This document shows positions 13,101 through 25,282 of a stretch of 64,000 nt of DNA, in pieces. Both the position numbers and the translations under genes were made by a program. The DNA comes from Taenia hydatigena (lineage: Eukaryota; Platyhelminthes; Cestoda; Cyclophyllidea; Taeniidae), in assembly GCA_036345935.2 (NCBI GenBank), contig JADWOT020000006.1:20414967-20478966 (forward strand). The letters are read 5' to 3'. The notes beneath the pieces were generated by a model. The model made no database searches and was not told the DNA's origin. It saw only the letters and a program-made list of their open reading frames with translations. Positions within the stretch are counted from its first letter, which is position 1. Each line of letters starts with the position of its first letter.

Positions 13101-16100
13101 TCGCCGGACGACAGAGATTTGCAGGCAAGCTGTTGTGAACTGTGCCCTTGGTTGAATCCTGAAAAAAGCATGGCCATAGACATATTGCAGAATAGAGGAT
13201 AGTCATTAAGAGCTGCCAAGTTCTTTTATAGTCAAAGTTAAAAAAAGCAATGAGAAAAGCTCCCAAGATAGCACAAAGCGTCGAGCTTATCTGGTAAATT
13301 GATCAACTAAAGCTGAAAGAATCAGTGCCATGCCTCCCCACTTACTAATAAAAAGCCCTCAAGTAAACATGGCAGTAGAAATCTATGCAGTTTCAAATTC
13401 GGAAGTGAGAGCATTAATTCTTCTGAATCACATGCAAGCGTCATAAAATCAAAAAATTACAGAGCACCTACAAAAAGTAGCTATACAACCACGATAGAGA
13501 CCTCCAACCCACTTTATGAAAGACGTTACCCTGCTAGAAAAGCTCACATGTATGATACTCTTCAAGGCTGGAGGAATGTTACTGGACCACAGCGGCCACG
13601 AGCAGGGTTCCCGAGCAACTTCAGGTATCTGAAATTAAGACATAAACAAAATACCCTCTTAGATGGTGATTCTGTAGACTATCACAAACAATGCCAGTTG
13701 ATCATTTAAAAATTTTTACTTGAATCAGAAGTAGCAGTGAAACCCAGAATAAGAGCAGTGAATTTTCGCCCATGAGTACACCATATGCCTACTTCGATAG
13801 GCCGGGTACCCTTGTCGCTAAAAATTAGCTACTACTCTGGAATGAGAGTAGTTGAAAAACCCCTTAAATACGTTGAGCCGTCGACAGCAGGTGTGCTCAG
13901 CATGGACACCAAAAAGATCACATTGGTGTGACAAATGAAAAGTCCTCCAGACGTTTAGCTGGCAATGATATCTCAAAATCGAGTCGCGAAAGATGAAGAT
14001 ACTATAGAAAAGCTGAATGCGACGAACAGTTCTACCTACGATGCCCAGATCCATAGAAGTCGTAAGTTTACCGCTTTGCTTAAGCAACTGTTGGCAAGGG
14101 AAAAGATGAGCCTCTGGGCCTTATAAACCTAAGACCATTATCTCCTGGAACCTCAAATAATTCTTCTTAAACTCAGACTGATTCACTGTGACCCACTTCA
14201 GAGGGAGGTAGGTCACAGTTCCGGTCCCACCTGATTTTAGCTATGAAGATACTCTGAGGAGTACTTATTTCAACAAATTTACCTCGCAATAAAGCGACAG
14301 CTCACCCACCTGCCACTTTTTCAAGCATGCGACCTTGAGATCGTCTCGAGAGTTGTCCTCTTTTGCCCCATTGTCGGCGAAAATGATCATCTTGGAGAGG
14401 TAAAGACACTGGTGGGCTACAAGCCTAGATTGGAAAAACAAAACGGCTTACCCACATACTACTTATAAATAGCGATTGAGTAACGCAGCCATTCGAATCC
14501 AGCCAACACGAATTACTTTCAGATGAACACAAGTCTCTATAAAGTGGCTGAAGTAGTAGATTTCTAGCTTTCGTACAAGCATCCAAGTACTTACGGACGA
14601 AATGCCTAAAATTTATGAAATTCTACAAATGTCGGTTTGTAAAAAACTGGCTTTCAGCTCTTAATTTTATGAAGCATAGATGGGTTGACCGGAAATCGGG
14701 AGTCCCGCTTTCATGCTTGAATTTCGTCATGGAAAGCCGGAGGACCAGCGGACGAAATAGGTTTTTGAATAACAACTGCACGACAGCAGCCGCAATAAGT
14801 CCACTTCCAACCACGGCTCAACCACTCGGATTCGAGCCAGGACAAGGGTGTTAGGTAATACTATGGAAGTACTTGTAAAGTTGAAGCGGCATGACTTTGC
14901 CGATATACTAACAGTATTTGACCTGACATGTTTAAAATGAACCGAAGGATTGCAAAGTGGAAGCAAAAGGGAGTGAAAAATGAAAGAGAAATCAATCATG
15001 AACCCCGACTCCTTTGCAGCTTCTTAACAAGGTATAGAGCCGACGAAATTTTTGGATTTTGTAACCGAAACGCAATGCCACTCCACGAAATCCAGCCAAC
15101 CGAATACAAGCCAGGGATATCTGCGCCTAGGGTTAAATAGACTTAACAAGGTAGTTCTTGAGTTAGACCAAACAAAAACAAGAGCAATAACATTTCACAG
15201 TGAGATATGCATATATTCGTTTAAGTCAAACTGGGACTGTGATTTACAAAAGAGCAAATTTAAAGGAATGAGCACTGTGGCGCATAACTCTCTGGTGGAA
15301 AGCTTTGGAATGGAAATATTTGCCAATAGGGCTAAACCGTCCTGGAACAGCCTCCCAAGAAAAGCGCACAATGAATACAAACTTTTCGAGCCTACTCGCC
15401 GTTACAAAGGAACCCATTTCGCATGCGGCTTAACGAGAGGCTAGGTAAGCACTGACAAAGTGTTCCGCAGATGAGATTGTCACCTTAAACGCTTTCGGCC
15501 GACTCACTCTCAAACTTTTGCCCCATTCAATCGTCTTACCGATAAGCAACCTCGAGTTACCCAAGCACACTACTGAGTTTCAGGTCTTACACATTAGTGG
15601 CATTTCCCAGGTTCAGCTTTATGCCTGCTTTCGCAAGAAGCATAATCGCCATACAGTGCTTCATATACAAACCATTATTGTTGACTGCCATACCGATTTA
15701 AAGTTCGCGGATCGAAATGATCAATTTGCACAGATCATTGAGCGATTGAGCATGCTTTTCATTTACTGCTAGCGCTTGATAATGCCACGACAGCACGTCT
15801 TTCCGTACATAACTTAATTTGAACAGCCCGCTGACAGTGTCCGTCTAGAAAAGCTGAATATCCGCGGAGTAAGAGGCGAACTTAGGTGACGCGACAATAA
15901 AGGGAAGATATCATAAGTCCACTCACTCCTCATTCACGCGAGTAATGAAATCAGCAAATTCTTCGCTTGGACCAGTCTTCTCGTCATATCGGGCCAAACG
16001 AAGAATGTCCAAAAGCAATGCCGTCTCTCCTTTCCCCTCTCTGACTATTCTTCGTCTGTGCAGACCCTCACTGACTGCAAGGAAGTGCCTAATTAGCACC

Positions 16101-19100
16101 CCCACAGCAGATTCTGTGTCGAATTGGAGAGTGCTGCCACTAAAATCACCATTACCACCGCTGCGCATTTCGGCGTTGGCACGTTTTACTGAAACAGACT
16201 TTTTGAAAGAAGATTTGCGACGCTGTGACTTCGAACTGTCACCGCTACTATGCGCGGTTGAACAAGAAGAAGGGGCCTCTGGGCATCCAGCCATTCCAGG
16301 ATTGGAGGTAATGAGACCTTCGCAAAGTAGGTACCTGAAAGTGGAGTAGAAGTGGATTTTAGAAGACAACTTACCGCTCTGAATTGGCAGGCCGACTGGA
16401 GACAGGTTTAATGAGGCTAATGCTTCTGAAAACATGACTCATGAGCCAGATCAAGTCCACACTGAAATTGGTGAAGATGTCGAACAACTTGGAGACAAAA
16501 CAACCACCTAAAATTGAGGCGAGTAAAACCTAATGAGCATAGAAACTCTCAAAACCAGCTTCTCTACCTCAGTAATCTGCCTGTTTTAAGTGAACAACTC
16601 AGGATTTTTATCTCTTGCTATTGTACTAAATGAGTCAAGTAAAATTTTTGGGCTTTTCTTAGCTGTTGAGCAATCAGATTGAATTCTGCTGCCTTACCGT
16701 TGCTTGACGCGGATTTTACCTATAGCACAGACTTACGAACTCTGGTCATGTAACTTTGCGTTGGGCTATATATTTCAACTTAATATACAATCTGTTATAA
16801 TCCTGGCTGTTCTTTTACAGAACACGACGTAATTGCAAAAAATGAATTTTGGGGGGCGGATTTGGGATAGTTTTAAGATTAAAGTGTGCGCGACCCCTTT
16901 CCAAACCGTTAGTTTGAAAATGTCAGTTCGTCAACAACTTTTAAAGCCTAACTGTTGTGTTTTGGAGTTAGCATTGAAGCACTGAGACACTTTTGCAGTA
17001 AATCTTACTAATTGCCTTCGGCTTTCATTATTTTTTGAACTCCGAGAATCTTTTGCACTTCGGGAAGAGAAAATATTCTGATTTCAAGAACGGATAATCA
17101 GACAACATTTAAAAGAGAAGCTATCCCAAAACCGCCATGCGCGAAAAAGAATGTTTCCTTTTCAATAGCCAGTCATCAACGAAAACACAAATTGTAAAAT
17201 AACACCAGATTGTCAAGGGACGTCCAAACCCGAGAAAATAATCAATCTGGAGCAAGAGAATTGATTCCAAATGGAATTCACAAATGTCGTCACTACCTTC
17301 CCAGACAATAGCTATCTTCAAAGTGTGAAATGCAAACGATATCGGATTTTAGATTACAAGGAACACGTCGAGAAAAGCTAGTCGAGAGAAGAAATTTCAA
17401 GACCAATAAAAAACAACTGCAAATGAGGGCGCCGTAAAGGGAAATAAGGGTCAAACCCACCAGGTCGCAAAAGGGTTAGAGCGCAGAGGCATTGGCAAAG
17501 GTAAATGTGCTTGGATTTCACCTCTTGCAGATTATAGGAATCGGAAACATCAAAGCCCTAAAATTTGGAACAAGAAAAGCTTTCAAAAACTTAACCAATT
17601 GTCCATCAGAATTTGGCAGTCATTAGCATTGCTTATCTCATGTTTCCACTATCGTTTACGTTAGTTTAGTGTGGCAAATCGTAGGACAATGGGGGAAAAT
17701 AAGCCTGTTTTTGGAACAAAAGTATTACAAGAAGGCAGTATACCAATACTTTAGTAGATTTAGGATGAGGGTAAGGGGACGGCCGACCATCGCAACACCT
17801 ACAATTTGCCATTCTAGTATGACAATATGCAATTAGTTTTTGACGAACTCCACAATCGGCCGACTAGAACCATTCCGCATTTATCGAAGTTAAACAAAAA
17901 AAGACAGTTCGCGGTATGACTTGAGGCAACCATAATTACTATAGATGGGCAAAATATGTCACAATATTCGTGACACCACATTCAGGTAAAAAGGCTGGGA
18001 CGGAAAATAAAGTTGGTAAAGGATACCCTTCCCGCAATACAAAAAGCTACCTACTCCATCAGCCATGACTACATGGACACCCTTGTCACCGGTGTTGTGA
18101 GCAACAAACTGAGAAAAGGAGGCTAAGTTTTCCCACTTCGTGATGTCACCATCCTCGGCGGATCCATAGAAGGGATGGAAGGTCTCAGCGGGACCGGCGA
18201 CGAATTTTTCCATTTTAAAGTCACAGGGGCCGATGAGGGTCATGCCGTAGCCACGAATGCGTGGAAAGTGATGCAACGGTGAGGTGGAGTTAAGGGGGTG
18301 GCCACGACGCCACGTTAGATACTCTGAAAATCCACCGGGGCCCGCACAGATATCAGCGAAGTGGAGGATCTCCTATAAGGGGAGGAAGATAAGATGCTTC
18401 TCAAACAGATTAGTGACTACAGCGATTCGTCGACTCAATTATGTGGCGCCTTTCAGTCGCTGGTGGCACCATACCGCCTAGGTCACAGGTCTCCCAGCCC
18501 TTCTGCGCGTTCACAACATGAATTGAAATCCACACTAAGACAGGATTGAAGATAGTACAATGATCTACTGTAACAGCAGGAATAATTCTGGATACAAAGA
18601 CAGTGCATAGAAAAGTTCACATCGCAGACTAGTCAGTCACCAAACGTTAGAAGTAGAGTACAAATCGCAAATCCTTTAAGCAAAGGAACATTAAGTATAC
18701 CTTCAAGTCAACGACTCCAATCACCCACTCTGAGGTGGGACATGATCTGCCTAAGTTTGTTCCCTTCCTCTTACCCCGGAGTCGTTCCTACCGCTAAGAA
18801 ATCAAAACAATTATGACAACAGTAGTTCTTCATACACAAACTTACACTAGGAGGAGCCGCCTGAGAGAAGATTCCATTTAAGAGGGCGTCCATATTGGCC
18901 ATTTTCATCGCAGCTCTAAATTGATGTGGCGGGAGGTAAGGGAGACATGAGCAAGAAGATTTATTGACCATAGCCAATGGCTTTACGCCTTGAAGTGGAC
19001 AATTTCATTCCATTATTAGCGCTTTTCAAGTCGTGTTACCGGTGCTTCAGAGAAGTAGCATTAAGCTTTGACAAGGTTAATGGTTAAATAAGACTAAGCT

Positions 19101-21279
19101 TAAGCAGAAAAGTGAGTTTTAGTAGACAGATTCTGCTTCTAAATGAACAGGCGCAACAAATATAAGGACGTGAAATACAACGAACTCTCCACAGAATGAA
19201 AGACATCGCCACGATGTAAAGATGATGGTAGACTATGGACATCAATACCCGGCTAGCACATTACCAACACCTTAAGTTACTTTCAAATTGGACTTCACAT
19301 ACACGAGGAGCATCAAAATCAAATGGGAATTTCCGACTTCACATACGCAAAAGGGGTTGTCACTGTGGCGAGCATGCCCAATACTCGAATACCAGCCGGT
19401 ATACAACGCCATGGAGCAGTCCACCTCACAATTATTCGTGAACACTTACAATCTCCAAAAGTTACCATATGCAGGGTTTGGCAACCACATTGACGAACCC
19501 TCGCCTCCAAATGCTGTTATAGAATCAGTCCAACGCTGGAATAAATATAAAAGTGTGGCTGGGAGCTAAGTCGACAGTAAATGTTTCTTCTACGTCTTGA
19601 AATTAGTTCCCCTCTAACAAATACAGGAAGCGATTACCCTGTTTACTGAACTAATGAGGTAGGGTGTTAATAAGGTGATATAGGCAGTAAAGATAAACAG
19701 ACAGCTCACCTGTTCATGAATATACCACTTCGCGCATTCTCATAGGGATTCGAACGAATACGAGCACTAGTGATGGCATCACGACTTCGTTTATCCAGCG
19801 AGTTCTAAAATCGAATTACGCAACAAAGCCATAATCCCAAATTCCGCGTACAGTGGGCTAAGATCGATTCGATCCCAGTCAGCTAACCAACCTTATAAAA
19901 GAGCATTTCAAAAAGCAACTCCTGCGAGCAATACTGCGTCTGCGTCTCCATCCTTTCAATCGGCGGACCGTGCGCCTGTGGGGAGTCGGACTGTAAAAGG
20001 ACAGTTTCGAGGGCCTCCAGCGCCAATGCGGGCAGCTCTGCGGCATCGCTGGAATCAGGCCATCGGGACCATTGGTAGACGCGATCATCGTCAACCGAGG
20101 CAAGCGGAGTCTTAGGGTCCTCCGACCAGGCATGCGGTCCCGTGGGCACTTCGGATACCTCGAGTACTCGAAAGTGAAGCGATGGGCTTGCAGCTTCTGA
20201 AGCCGAGCTAGCTACCCCCAAACCTTGCCGTTTTTTTGGCACCTTGGCCTGTACGGGTTGGAGGCGACCTTGACCTTGAGAGCCTAGACCTTTGCCCTCT
20301 ATCCAACCCATCCTTTTCTATCAACAGAAAAACAAAATGCTCCTGAAGCTGGAAACAGAAAAACACGATTATGCTTCGTTTCCAGGAGGGATATGAACTA
20401 ATAACTGGATGGAAACGGAAAATCACCTCCCCTTCAAGTGGGAATATAATGCATTGCAGTTGTAAAGGGAAAAGCAAGGAGGATGGTAAGTTAATGAGCT
20501 CTTCATCTTGATCGCTGTTTCCCATGTCGCAAACTGGGAACCGTGGACAATGATGCTTTGTTCCACTTGGCGGAAATGTTATAATGGTCGTCGATAATCC
20601 ACAATGTACTCAACATCATATACCGATTTCCCGATGGGAAACAGAGCATCAAGGACAGTTCTGTTTAGTTTATTTGGCATAGTTTATTTCAATGACCGTA
20701 GTTAAGCACTAGAAAGACTCCAATATACAAATGTTTCGAAAAACTGGGAATATAAGATGGCCACACGAAACTGTGGTCAAGAAAACCATGCAATCAACTT
20801 ATCATCAATAACAGTTAGACAAGATTGGACAAGTTAAAAGAATCACTGACCATCAAATCCCATCCTTTGGAACCCAGTTGGTAGTCATCTGCCTATTAAA
20901 AAAAAATGAAATTAAGCGTAAGACTGGCGATTAGTAACGGTTCTCGGCATGGCATGATATTACTCTGTAACTGCTTTTCGCTATCAAGGTAGAAATGTTG
21001 AAATGCTACAAAAACATCGACATTCCCCCCACCCCCGGTCGGCCATAACAGATTTCACCAACAAAAAGAACTGTCAATGCCAGTCATTTTCGATAGGATA
21101 CGACAGTATTGCAATAAAAGCAACCATCGCTTCAGGCGTTCGAGGAGGTTGAGAGTGGCTTGATGGATAGCCATTCTATAAATAAAAGCGAATTTTGTCT
21201 ACTTTTGTGATCCAGCGTTAAGTGAAGAAATATACCACTGATTAGCCCGCATCCACCCCAATACTACGAAGGCAAGCAT
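10180..21279 (-). CDS. CMTR1: Cap-specific mRNA 2'-O-methyltransferase 1 (hMTR1/CMTR1), 19 exons
   Basis: Adds the 2'-O-methyl group to the first transcribed nucleotide of m7G-capped mRNA (cap1), in the nucleus with Pol II. Exons, high to low: 21279/21351-21268, 21175-21125, 20892-20851, 20317-19892, 19804-19710, 18915-18846, 18372-18055, 17557-17461, 16507-16375, 16334-15927, 14424-14310, 13628-13548, 13158-12919, 12880-12749, 12617-12495, 12450-12344, 11797-11685, 10831-10723, 10351-10180. All phases join. From the ATG at 21279 this gives about 947 codons (human 835). Landmarks in order are: G-patch ([10 protein letters not shown]); [10 protein letters not shown] (Lys); [10 protein letters not shown] (SAM site); [15 protein letters not shown] (Asp); [11 protein letters not shown] (Lys); SSRPANSER (Glu); the guanylyltransferase-like region ([20 protein letters not shown]); and a WW domain (GPWTM to [13 protein letters not shown]). 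The K-D-K-E set is complete. Exon 16334-15927 carries a long Ser/Arg-rich insertion. The first three exons and the start are tentative, and the last about 40 residues diverge from human. Confidence 0.93.
12451..12494 (-). other. 44-bp intron in CMTR1
   Basis: A GT-AG intron in phase 0 between exons 12617-12495 and 12450-12344. Reading through it shifts the frame to an early stop, while removing it joins the Leu/Ile-rich helix to the following segment in the family order. A tract of eight T residues precedes the acceptor, and a nearer upstream AG (37 bp from the donor) gives the wrong phase. Confidence 0.75.
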
Positions 21280-21526
21280 CGATTCATCCTCCAAAGAGCA
21301 TGCCTGCTTTGCCCTCGATGTGGAGCAGACAAAACTGTGCGGGGTGAATTGCTCATACGTGTAAGGTAAAACGCTAATTACGTATGAGACCTACGCCCTC
21401 CATAATAATACGATTCGTATACAAGAAACAGCATCGCGAAGGTGAATCATGAGACAGCCACTTTGAGAATGGGGCGCAAGACAGGCGTTTACTTCGCCTT
21501 GTAGCTTTTTGTTGGCATTCCCTCAA

Positions 21527-21883
21527 ATGATGAATACCAGTTTCCTTGGCACTAGGGAATCACAGGTGAAATATAACAGACGGTTGGTGAGTAGGAGAGA
21601 CAGAATTGGAGGCGGCTGGAGATTTCATAACAAGCTTATGCCTTTTAAGAAAGGAATTCGAGATTTAATCCATATTTGGACTACTAAAAGCCCTATGGAC
21701 ATACCTAGCCATTACGTAGTATACAGTTCACTATCAATTTGTGTAGGAATGGGACTTAACATGCCCGTAACTCCTATTGAACCTCATCAACAGTTACGCC
21801 TCTACCAAAATCCATTCACAAACTTCGGCAATGATATTTTGGGGCCAAAATTAATTATGGGCACAGATATCAGCGAAATCTGA
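21527..21883 (+). CDS. Unidentified small protein, possible single membrane segment
   Basis: A 118-codon frame from ATG ATG to TGA. The N-terminal half is basic (RRLVSRRDR, FHNKLMPFKKGIRDLI). A moderately hydrophobic stretch (HYVVYSSLSICVGMGLNMP, about residues 65-83) is followed by a Pro/Gln/Asn-rich tail. The layout (basic N-terminus, one hydrophobic span, short tail) resembles small subunits of mitochondrial respiratory complexes, but no family can be named. Beyond the stop, another frame (about 21928-22128) stays open except for one TGA and reads like protein, so this may be a retrocopy or a broken gene. It lies on the strand opposite CMTR1 and GTF2H3, between their 5' and 3' ends. It could also be chance. 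Confidence 0.35.
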   Translation: MMNTSFLGTRESQVKYNRRLVSRRDRIGGGWRFHNKLMPFKKGIRDLIHIWTTKSPMDIPSHYVVYSSLSICVGMGLNMPVTPIEPHQQLRLYQNPFTNFGNDILGPKLIMGTDISEI

Positions 21884-22414
21884 TGTGATCGTAACAGAAG
21901 AATGAGAAGGTTGCTGATAATTTTGCAAAAATGCAAATGGCACGAAAAGCAATTGACAAAAGACCTCCAATAGGATCACATGAATTAAAACCATGACCAA
22001 ATTTTACAATACAACCAAAACTTAAGAGTGATTTCGCGGCAGCATTAGATGCCGTTCAGAAAGGAAATAACAACCGCCTTAACAACCTTCGTGAAAGGAA
22101 AACATTAATGAATCTTTTTAAAAATTGATAACTCCGACCCTATTTTGGTGAAATTTCCTTCTACAATAGAACTTAATACCAGTATTTGACATTTCAGTGG
22201 AAAAAATTTCGACAACAATTTCCACTGAGAAGTAGCAGCGTGATTAACGAATAGTTTAAAATACCTTTCTTTTTTTTTCGGGTTGGAAATGCTCCGGGTC
22301 CATTTCAGCACTGTAAAAACAAAGTGGGAACGAAAAATGAGACTCAAGCTCGCTACTCAAATCAAATGTACGAGGAGGGGAACAGAACAAAATTCTGGGA
22401 AGAGGAGCATAAAT

Positions 22415-22420
22415 TTTATT
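22415..22420 (-). promoter_or_regulatory. Poly(A) signal overlapping the GTF2H3 stop
   Basis: On the minus strand AATAAA begins at the last base of the TGA stop codon of the TFIIH p34 gene, so the 3' UTR should be extremely short. Confidence 0.6.
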
Positions 22421-23445
22421 CATTTCAATTTCTCCGGCGGTAACACTGCCACAATCGGGATCTTAAAGGGTGTCTGACAAGTAGAGCAGATTGGAGTGAA
22501 GGAGCAGAAGATGGAGAGGCAGACTGAGCAGACGTAGGACAAATCTACCATCTTCCGATGGCAGAAACATGCCGATCGGAAATCCACCCCTGTGCCTGCA
22601 CCTCCACCACAGTCAGGCAGAATTAGTTGTGAGCGCAGTCCAGCGCGGGGCAAAAAGACGGAAAGTAGGTATTGCAAAAGGCCCGCGGGTCGGGGAATTC
22701 GCAAATAGATGCCTCCGGTGAGATCTGCAGCCTGTTGAAAGAGGCTGGAGTTACTGGACTCCTGAAGAGTTGTGGAGGATTGACGCAGAGGGTCGTCGGC
22801 ACTGTAAGACATCCGTGTGGGTGGAATGATGCAAGCATCTATGAGGACACCTAGTTTTTGAGCGGTGAAAACGGCATTCATGAGACTAAGGTATTGCGCT
22901 GAGTTGTCATCTGCTGCTCGCACGACAAGAATGCGAGCGTGGAAGTTATCCGTTAGGAGACTACTTATATCCTCCACAGCTACGGTCTCATTCGTGTTGG
23001 AAGGTGCTGAGTCACTTTGAAGAGAAAGAGTGGGACGAAGCTCACGGCAACGACGAATATAGTAGCAGAGAGCATTATTAATAGCACTGGCAAAGGAGAC
23101 GGTGCAGGTCAGAGATTCGCATGAAGTTACGAGCCTCTGAACCTTCCGTCTGACTGTCTCACCAAGAATCGCAAAGGCTTCGTATTGGCCATAGTGGCAG
23201 GGTTGCAACTCAAACTCTTCTAGCGGGGTTGAGGAGGGCCACAAAAATTCCGTCTGCTCGGGTGTCACTCCTATGATGGCCACTTCGTTAAGGGGAGAAA
23301 GTGTGAGGTGACAATTAACAAAAGCAAGAATACATTCGATGAATGAAGGAAGAATGAGGTTCTCATGAGCGTAGGTACCCCACCATACAGGAGTCAAGTC
23401 GATAAGAACCATAAGAAGTTCACGATTTTCGTCGCCTTGAACCAT
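22420..23445 (-). CDS. GTF2H3: TFIIH core subunit 3 (p34 / Tfb4), intronless
   Basis: Subunit of the TFIIH core, used in RNA polymerase II promoter opening and in nucleotide-excision repair; it pairs with p44. The 341-codon frame starts at ATG (MVQGDENRELLMVLID) and is close to the usual length (about 308 in human). Residues about 8-265 form the von Willebrand A-like domain: LLMVLIDLTPVWWG, LPSFIECILAFVNCHL, NEVAIIGVTPEQTEFLWP, then ILVVRAADDNSAQYLSLMNAVFTAQKLGVLIDACI and GGIYLRIPRPAGLLQYLL in separate blocks. Residues about 295-330 form the C-terminal zinc-binding module, with Cys pairs in ACFCHRK, VCSVCLSIFC and ICSTCQTPF. A Ser/Asn-rich insertion of about 30 residues lies mid-domain. It has one exon, unlike its neighbours. 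An AG lies two bases upstream of the ATG, which could be a cis or trans splice acceptor. Confidence 0.96.
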   Translation of the reverse strand: MVQGDENRELLMVLIDLTPVWWGTYAHENLILPSFIECILAFVNCHLTLSPLNEVAIIGVTPEQTEFLWPSSTPLEEFELQPCHYGQYEAFAILGETVRRKVQRLVTSCESLTCTVSFASAINNALCYYIRRCRELRPTLSLQSDSAPSNTNETVAVEDISSLLTDNFHARILVVRAADDNSAQYLSLMNAVFTAQKLGVLIDACIIPPTRMSYSADDPLRQSSTTLQESSNSSLFQQAADLTGGIYLRIPRPAGLLQYLLSVFLPRAGLRSQLILPDCGGGAGTGVDFRSACFCHRKMVDLSYVCSVCLSIFCSFTPICSTCQTPFKIPIVAVLPPEKLK

Positions 23446-23459
23446 GACTATGCAGCGAA

Positions 23460-24790
23460 ATCAAGTGTTAGCTGTATTAGTATGGATTCGAAGTCCTCTA
23501 TTCTTGCCTCCTTTCGACCAGACTTCTTAGCTGAGGCGATTATTCTTTCAAAAGCTTCTGAAGGCAACGTAGTAACTATAATTATCAACCAACCGTTGAT
23601 GTATAGTTGCAGCAGCTCAGCACTTAGATAAGTAGCCTTCTTTGAAACTAAAGGCAAATTAGACTAAACATAAAACAAACATTTTGTCTTTTGTTCAACG
23701 AGTAGACTTCGAAGCAATGTAGGCAAAACTTTGTCCTGAAGACGGAGATCTTGTGATCAAACGAGCACAGAAAGGAAAGTTTGTTAAATCACCGATAAAA
23801 AGTAACGAAAAGGGTATATTTGACATCCGCTGATAAAGATGCGAATGGTACGTAGCACTTTATTTGGTTCTAATCTGCCAGTAGCTATTTGTCGAAACAA
23901 AAGGCAAGCCTTAACATACTAACCATATGGAACTTTCCAGCAGCTAGGTGGCTCTAAACCAACCGAATTCGCTGATGATAGGGCATGTGAGACGTTGAAA
24001 GTCCTTGGCACACTAATGCCTACTATTCAACACCAAAATTTATCACCGAGCTGAAGGTTATCGTTTGAAAAATCTTAGAGAACGCATATGTATTTTCAAG
24101 ATTGCAGATTTTGCACCGACTGCTTATTTTGCTTACCTTGGTGTACACATTTCTTAACCTAAGTGATTAACATATTTTTTTAAATTGTTTAGTCCCTGAC
24201 AAATTTTTTAAGGTGGTAGTTGCACTAAGATCTTAGCAATGTAACTTGTTTTCACAAAGTATTTGGTGCTCACACTACTTGTAGGCTATTTGGTAGCATT
24301 GGGTTATGCGTCTACAGTTGAAAGATAACTGCGGTAAAATTTCATTGAACTCTTTGGATGATTCAAACTTTCCTTATAAACGCGAATTAGTAGTGCTATT
24401 ACGCCGACTATTTTTTGGTAGACCAAATCCTTGAAAAGTAATCTTATGATACGCTCGGTTTATTCTGATGAAATATCTTTAAGTGCTCAGCAGTTTAATT
24501 GCCATCTATGTAGACATCTGAGCTACCGGCCTTTGTCTAACTGAGCGTGAGATGAGAATTTTTACTGATAGGGATTAAAACATGGGAAAACAGCTCAAAT
24601 GAAAAGGAGTCTATTTAAAAAATCCTAAACAGCACAGAGTACCAGCAGCAGATAAGGCACTGTAAGTGGAATGAACCAAATGCCTATTATGCAAAATACA
24701 CACATTTTTGTCTAAATCATCAGTGCTCTTGGTACCTTCTGAAACATCCATAGCTAATCACATCAGAGACTTGCATCACCTGGGGCTAGT
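23460..24790. other. Intergenic, no supported gene
   Basis: The upstream region of GTF2H3 on the minus strand. Only short frames, with no domain, RNA gene or repeat seen by eye. Confidence 0.4.
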
Positions 24791-24799
24791 CATGCCTAC

Positions 24800-25047
24800 C
24801 TACATTTTCCGCGAGGTCAAAGTCCACCTAAAGTCTAGGACCCAAAAAGGTTGAAGATTACTGGCGGTACATCAAATCAAACATCACCCTCACCACCCTG
24901 ATAAATGCAATTGGTAATACTACCGCAGGCCCGGCAATTACCATCCCCCACATCCATCACGGTGCCAAAGTCGCAAGAACTCATCTCACCTCATTGACCT
25001 CTCGTGTAAACGGCACGGTCAATGGGTTGGACCAAGCAGCGGTCTCA
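24800..25047 (-). other. Two candidate small exons of unknown gene
   Basis: Minus-strand blocks 25047-24990 (58 nt, donor GTGAGA) and 24827-24800 (28 nt, donor GTAGGC) both have AG acceptors and join in phase 0. They would encode ETAAWSNPLTVPFTREVNE followed by VDFDLAENV. They lie between the last NHERF-like exon and GTF2H3 and could be alternative 3' exons of the NHERF-like gene or part of another gene. No homology is recognised. Confidence 0.2.
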
Positions 25048-25282
25048 CTAATGTTTGCGCACATTACCCACTTGATTAAAAAAAATGAGAATAGAAGCTG
25101 CTTGCACAACCCTACGCACGAATTTCGATAATTGGAATCTTAGGAAACTATAGCAACGACTAACTATTCACAAAAATGGAATGTATGCCGGTCAACACAT
25201 GACACTGAGTCTCACAAAAGTACAAAAGTGACTTCAAACTAAGAGGGGATGAAAGATGGGAAGTCGAAGAGGGAGAGGTGAA

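Noticed and set aside
13818..14087. 89-codon minus-strand frame within CMTR1
   Set aside because: Considered as a CMTR1 exon, but the flanking exons (14424-14310 and 13628-13548) join directly in phase and in family order without it.
15052..15444. 130-codon plus-strand frame
   Set aside because: Lies inside a CMTR1 intron on the opposite strand, with low-information composition and no domain.
15518..15772. Plus-strand frame of 84 codons, with a minus-strand [11 protein letters not shown] reading
   Set aside because: The minus reading looked like the next CMTR1 exon but fits neither phase nor the family; the correct exon is 14424-14310.
15945..16349. 134-codon plus-strand frame
   Set aside because: Antisense shadow of the CMTR1 exon 16334-15927.
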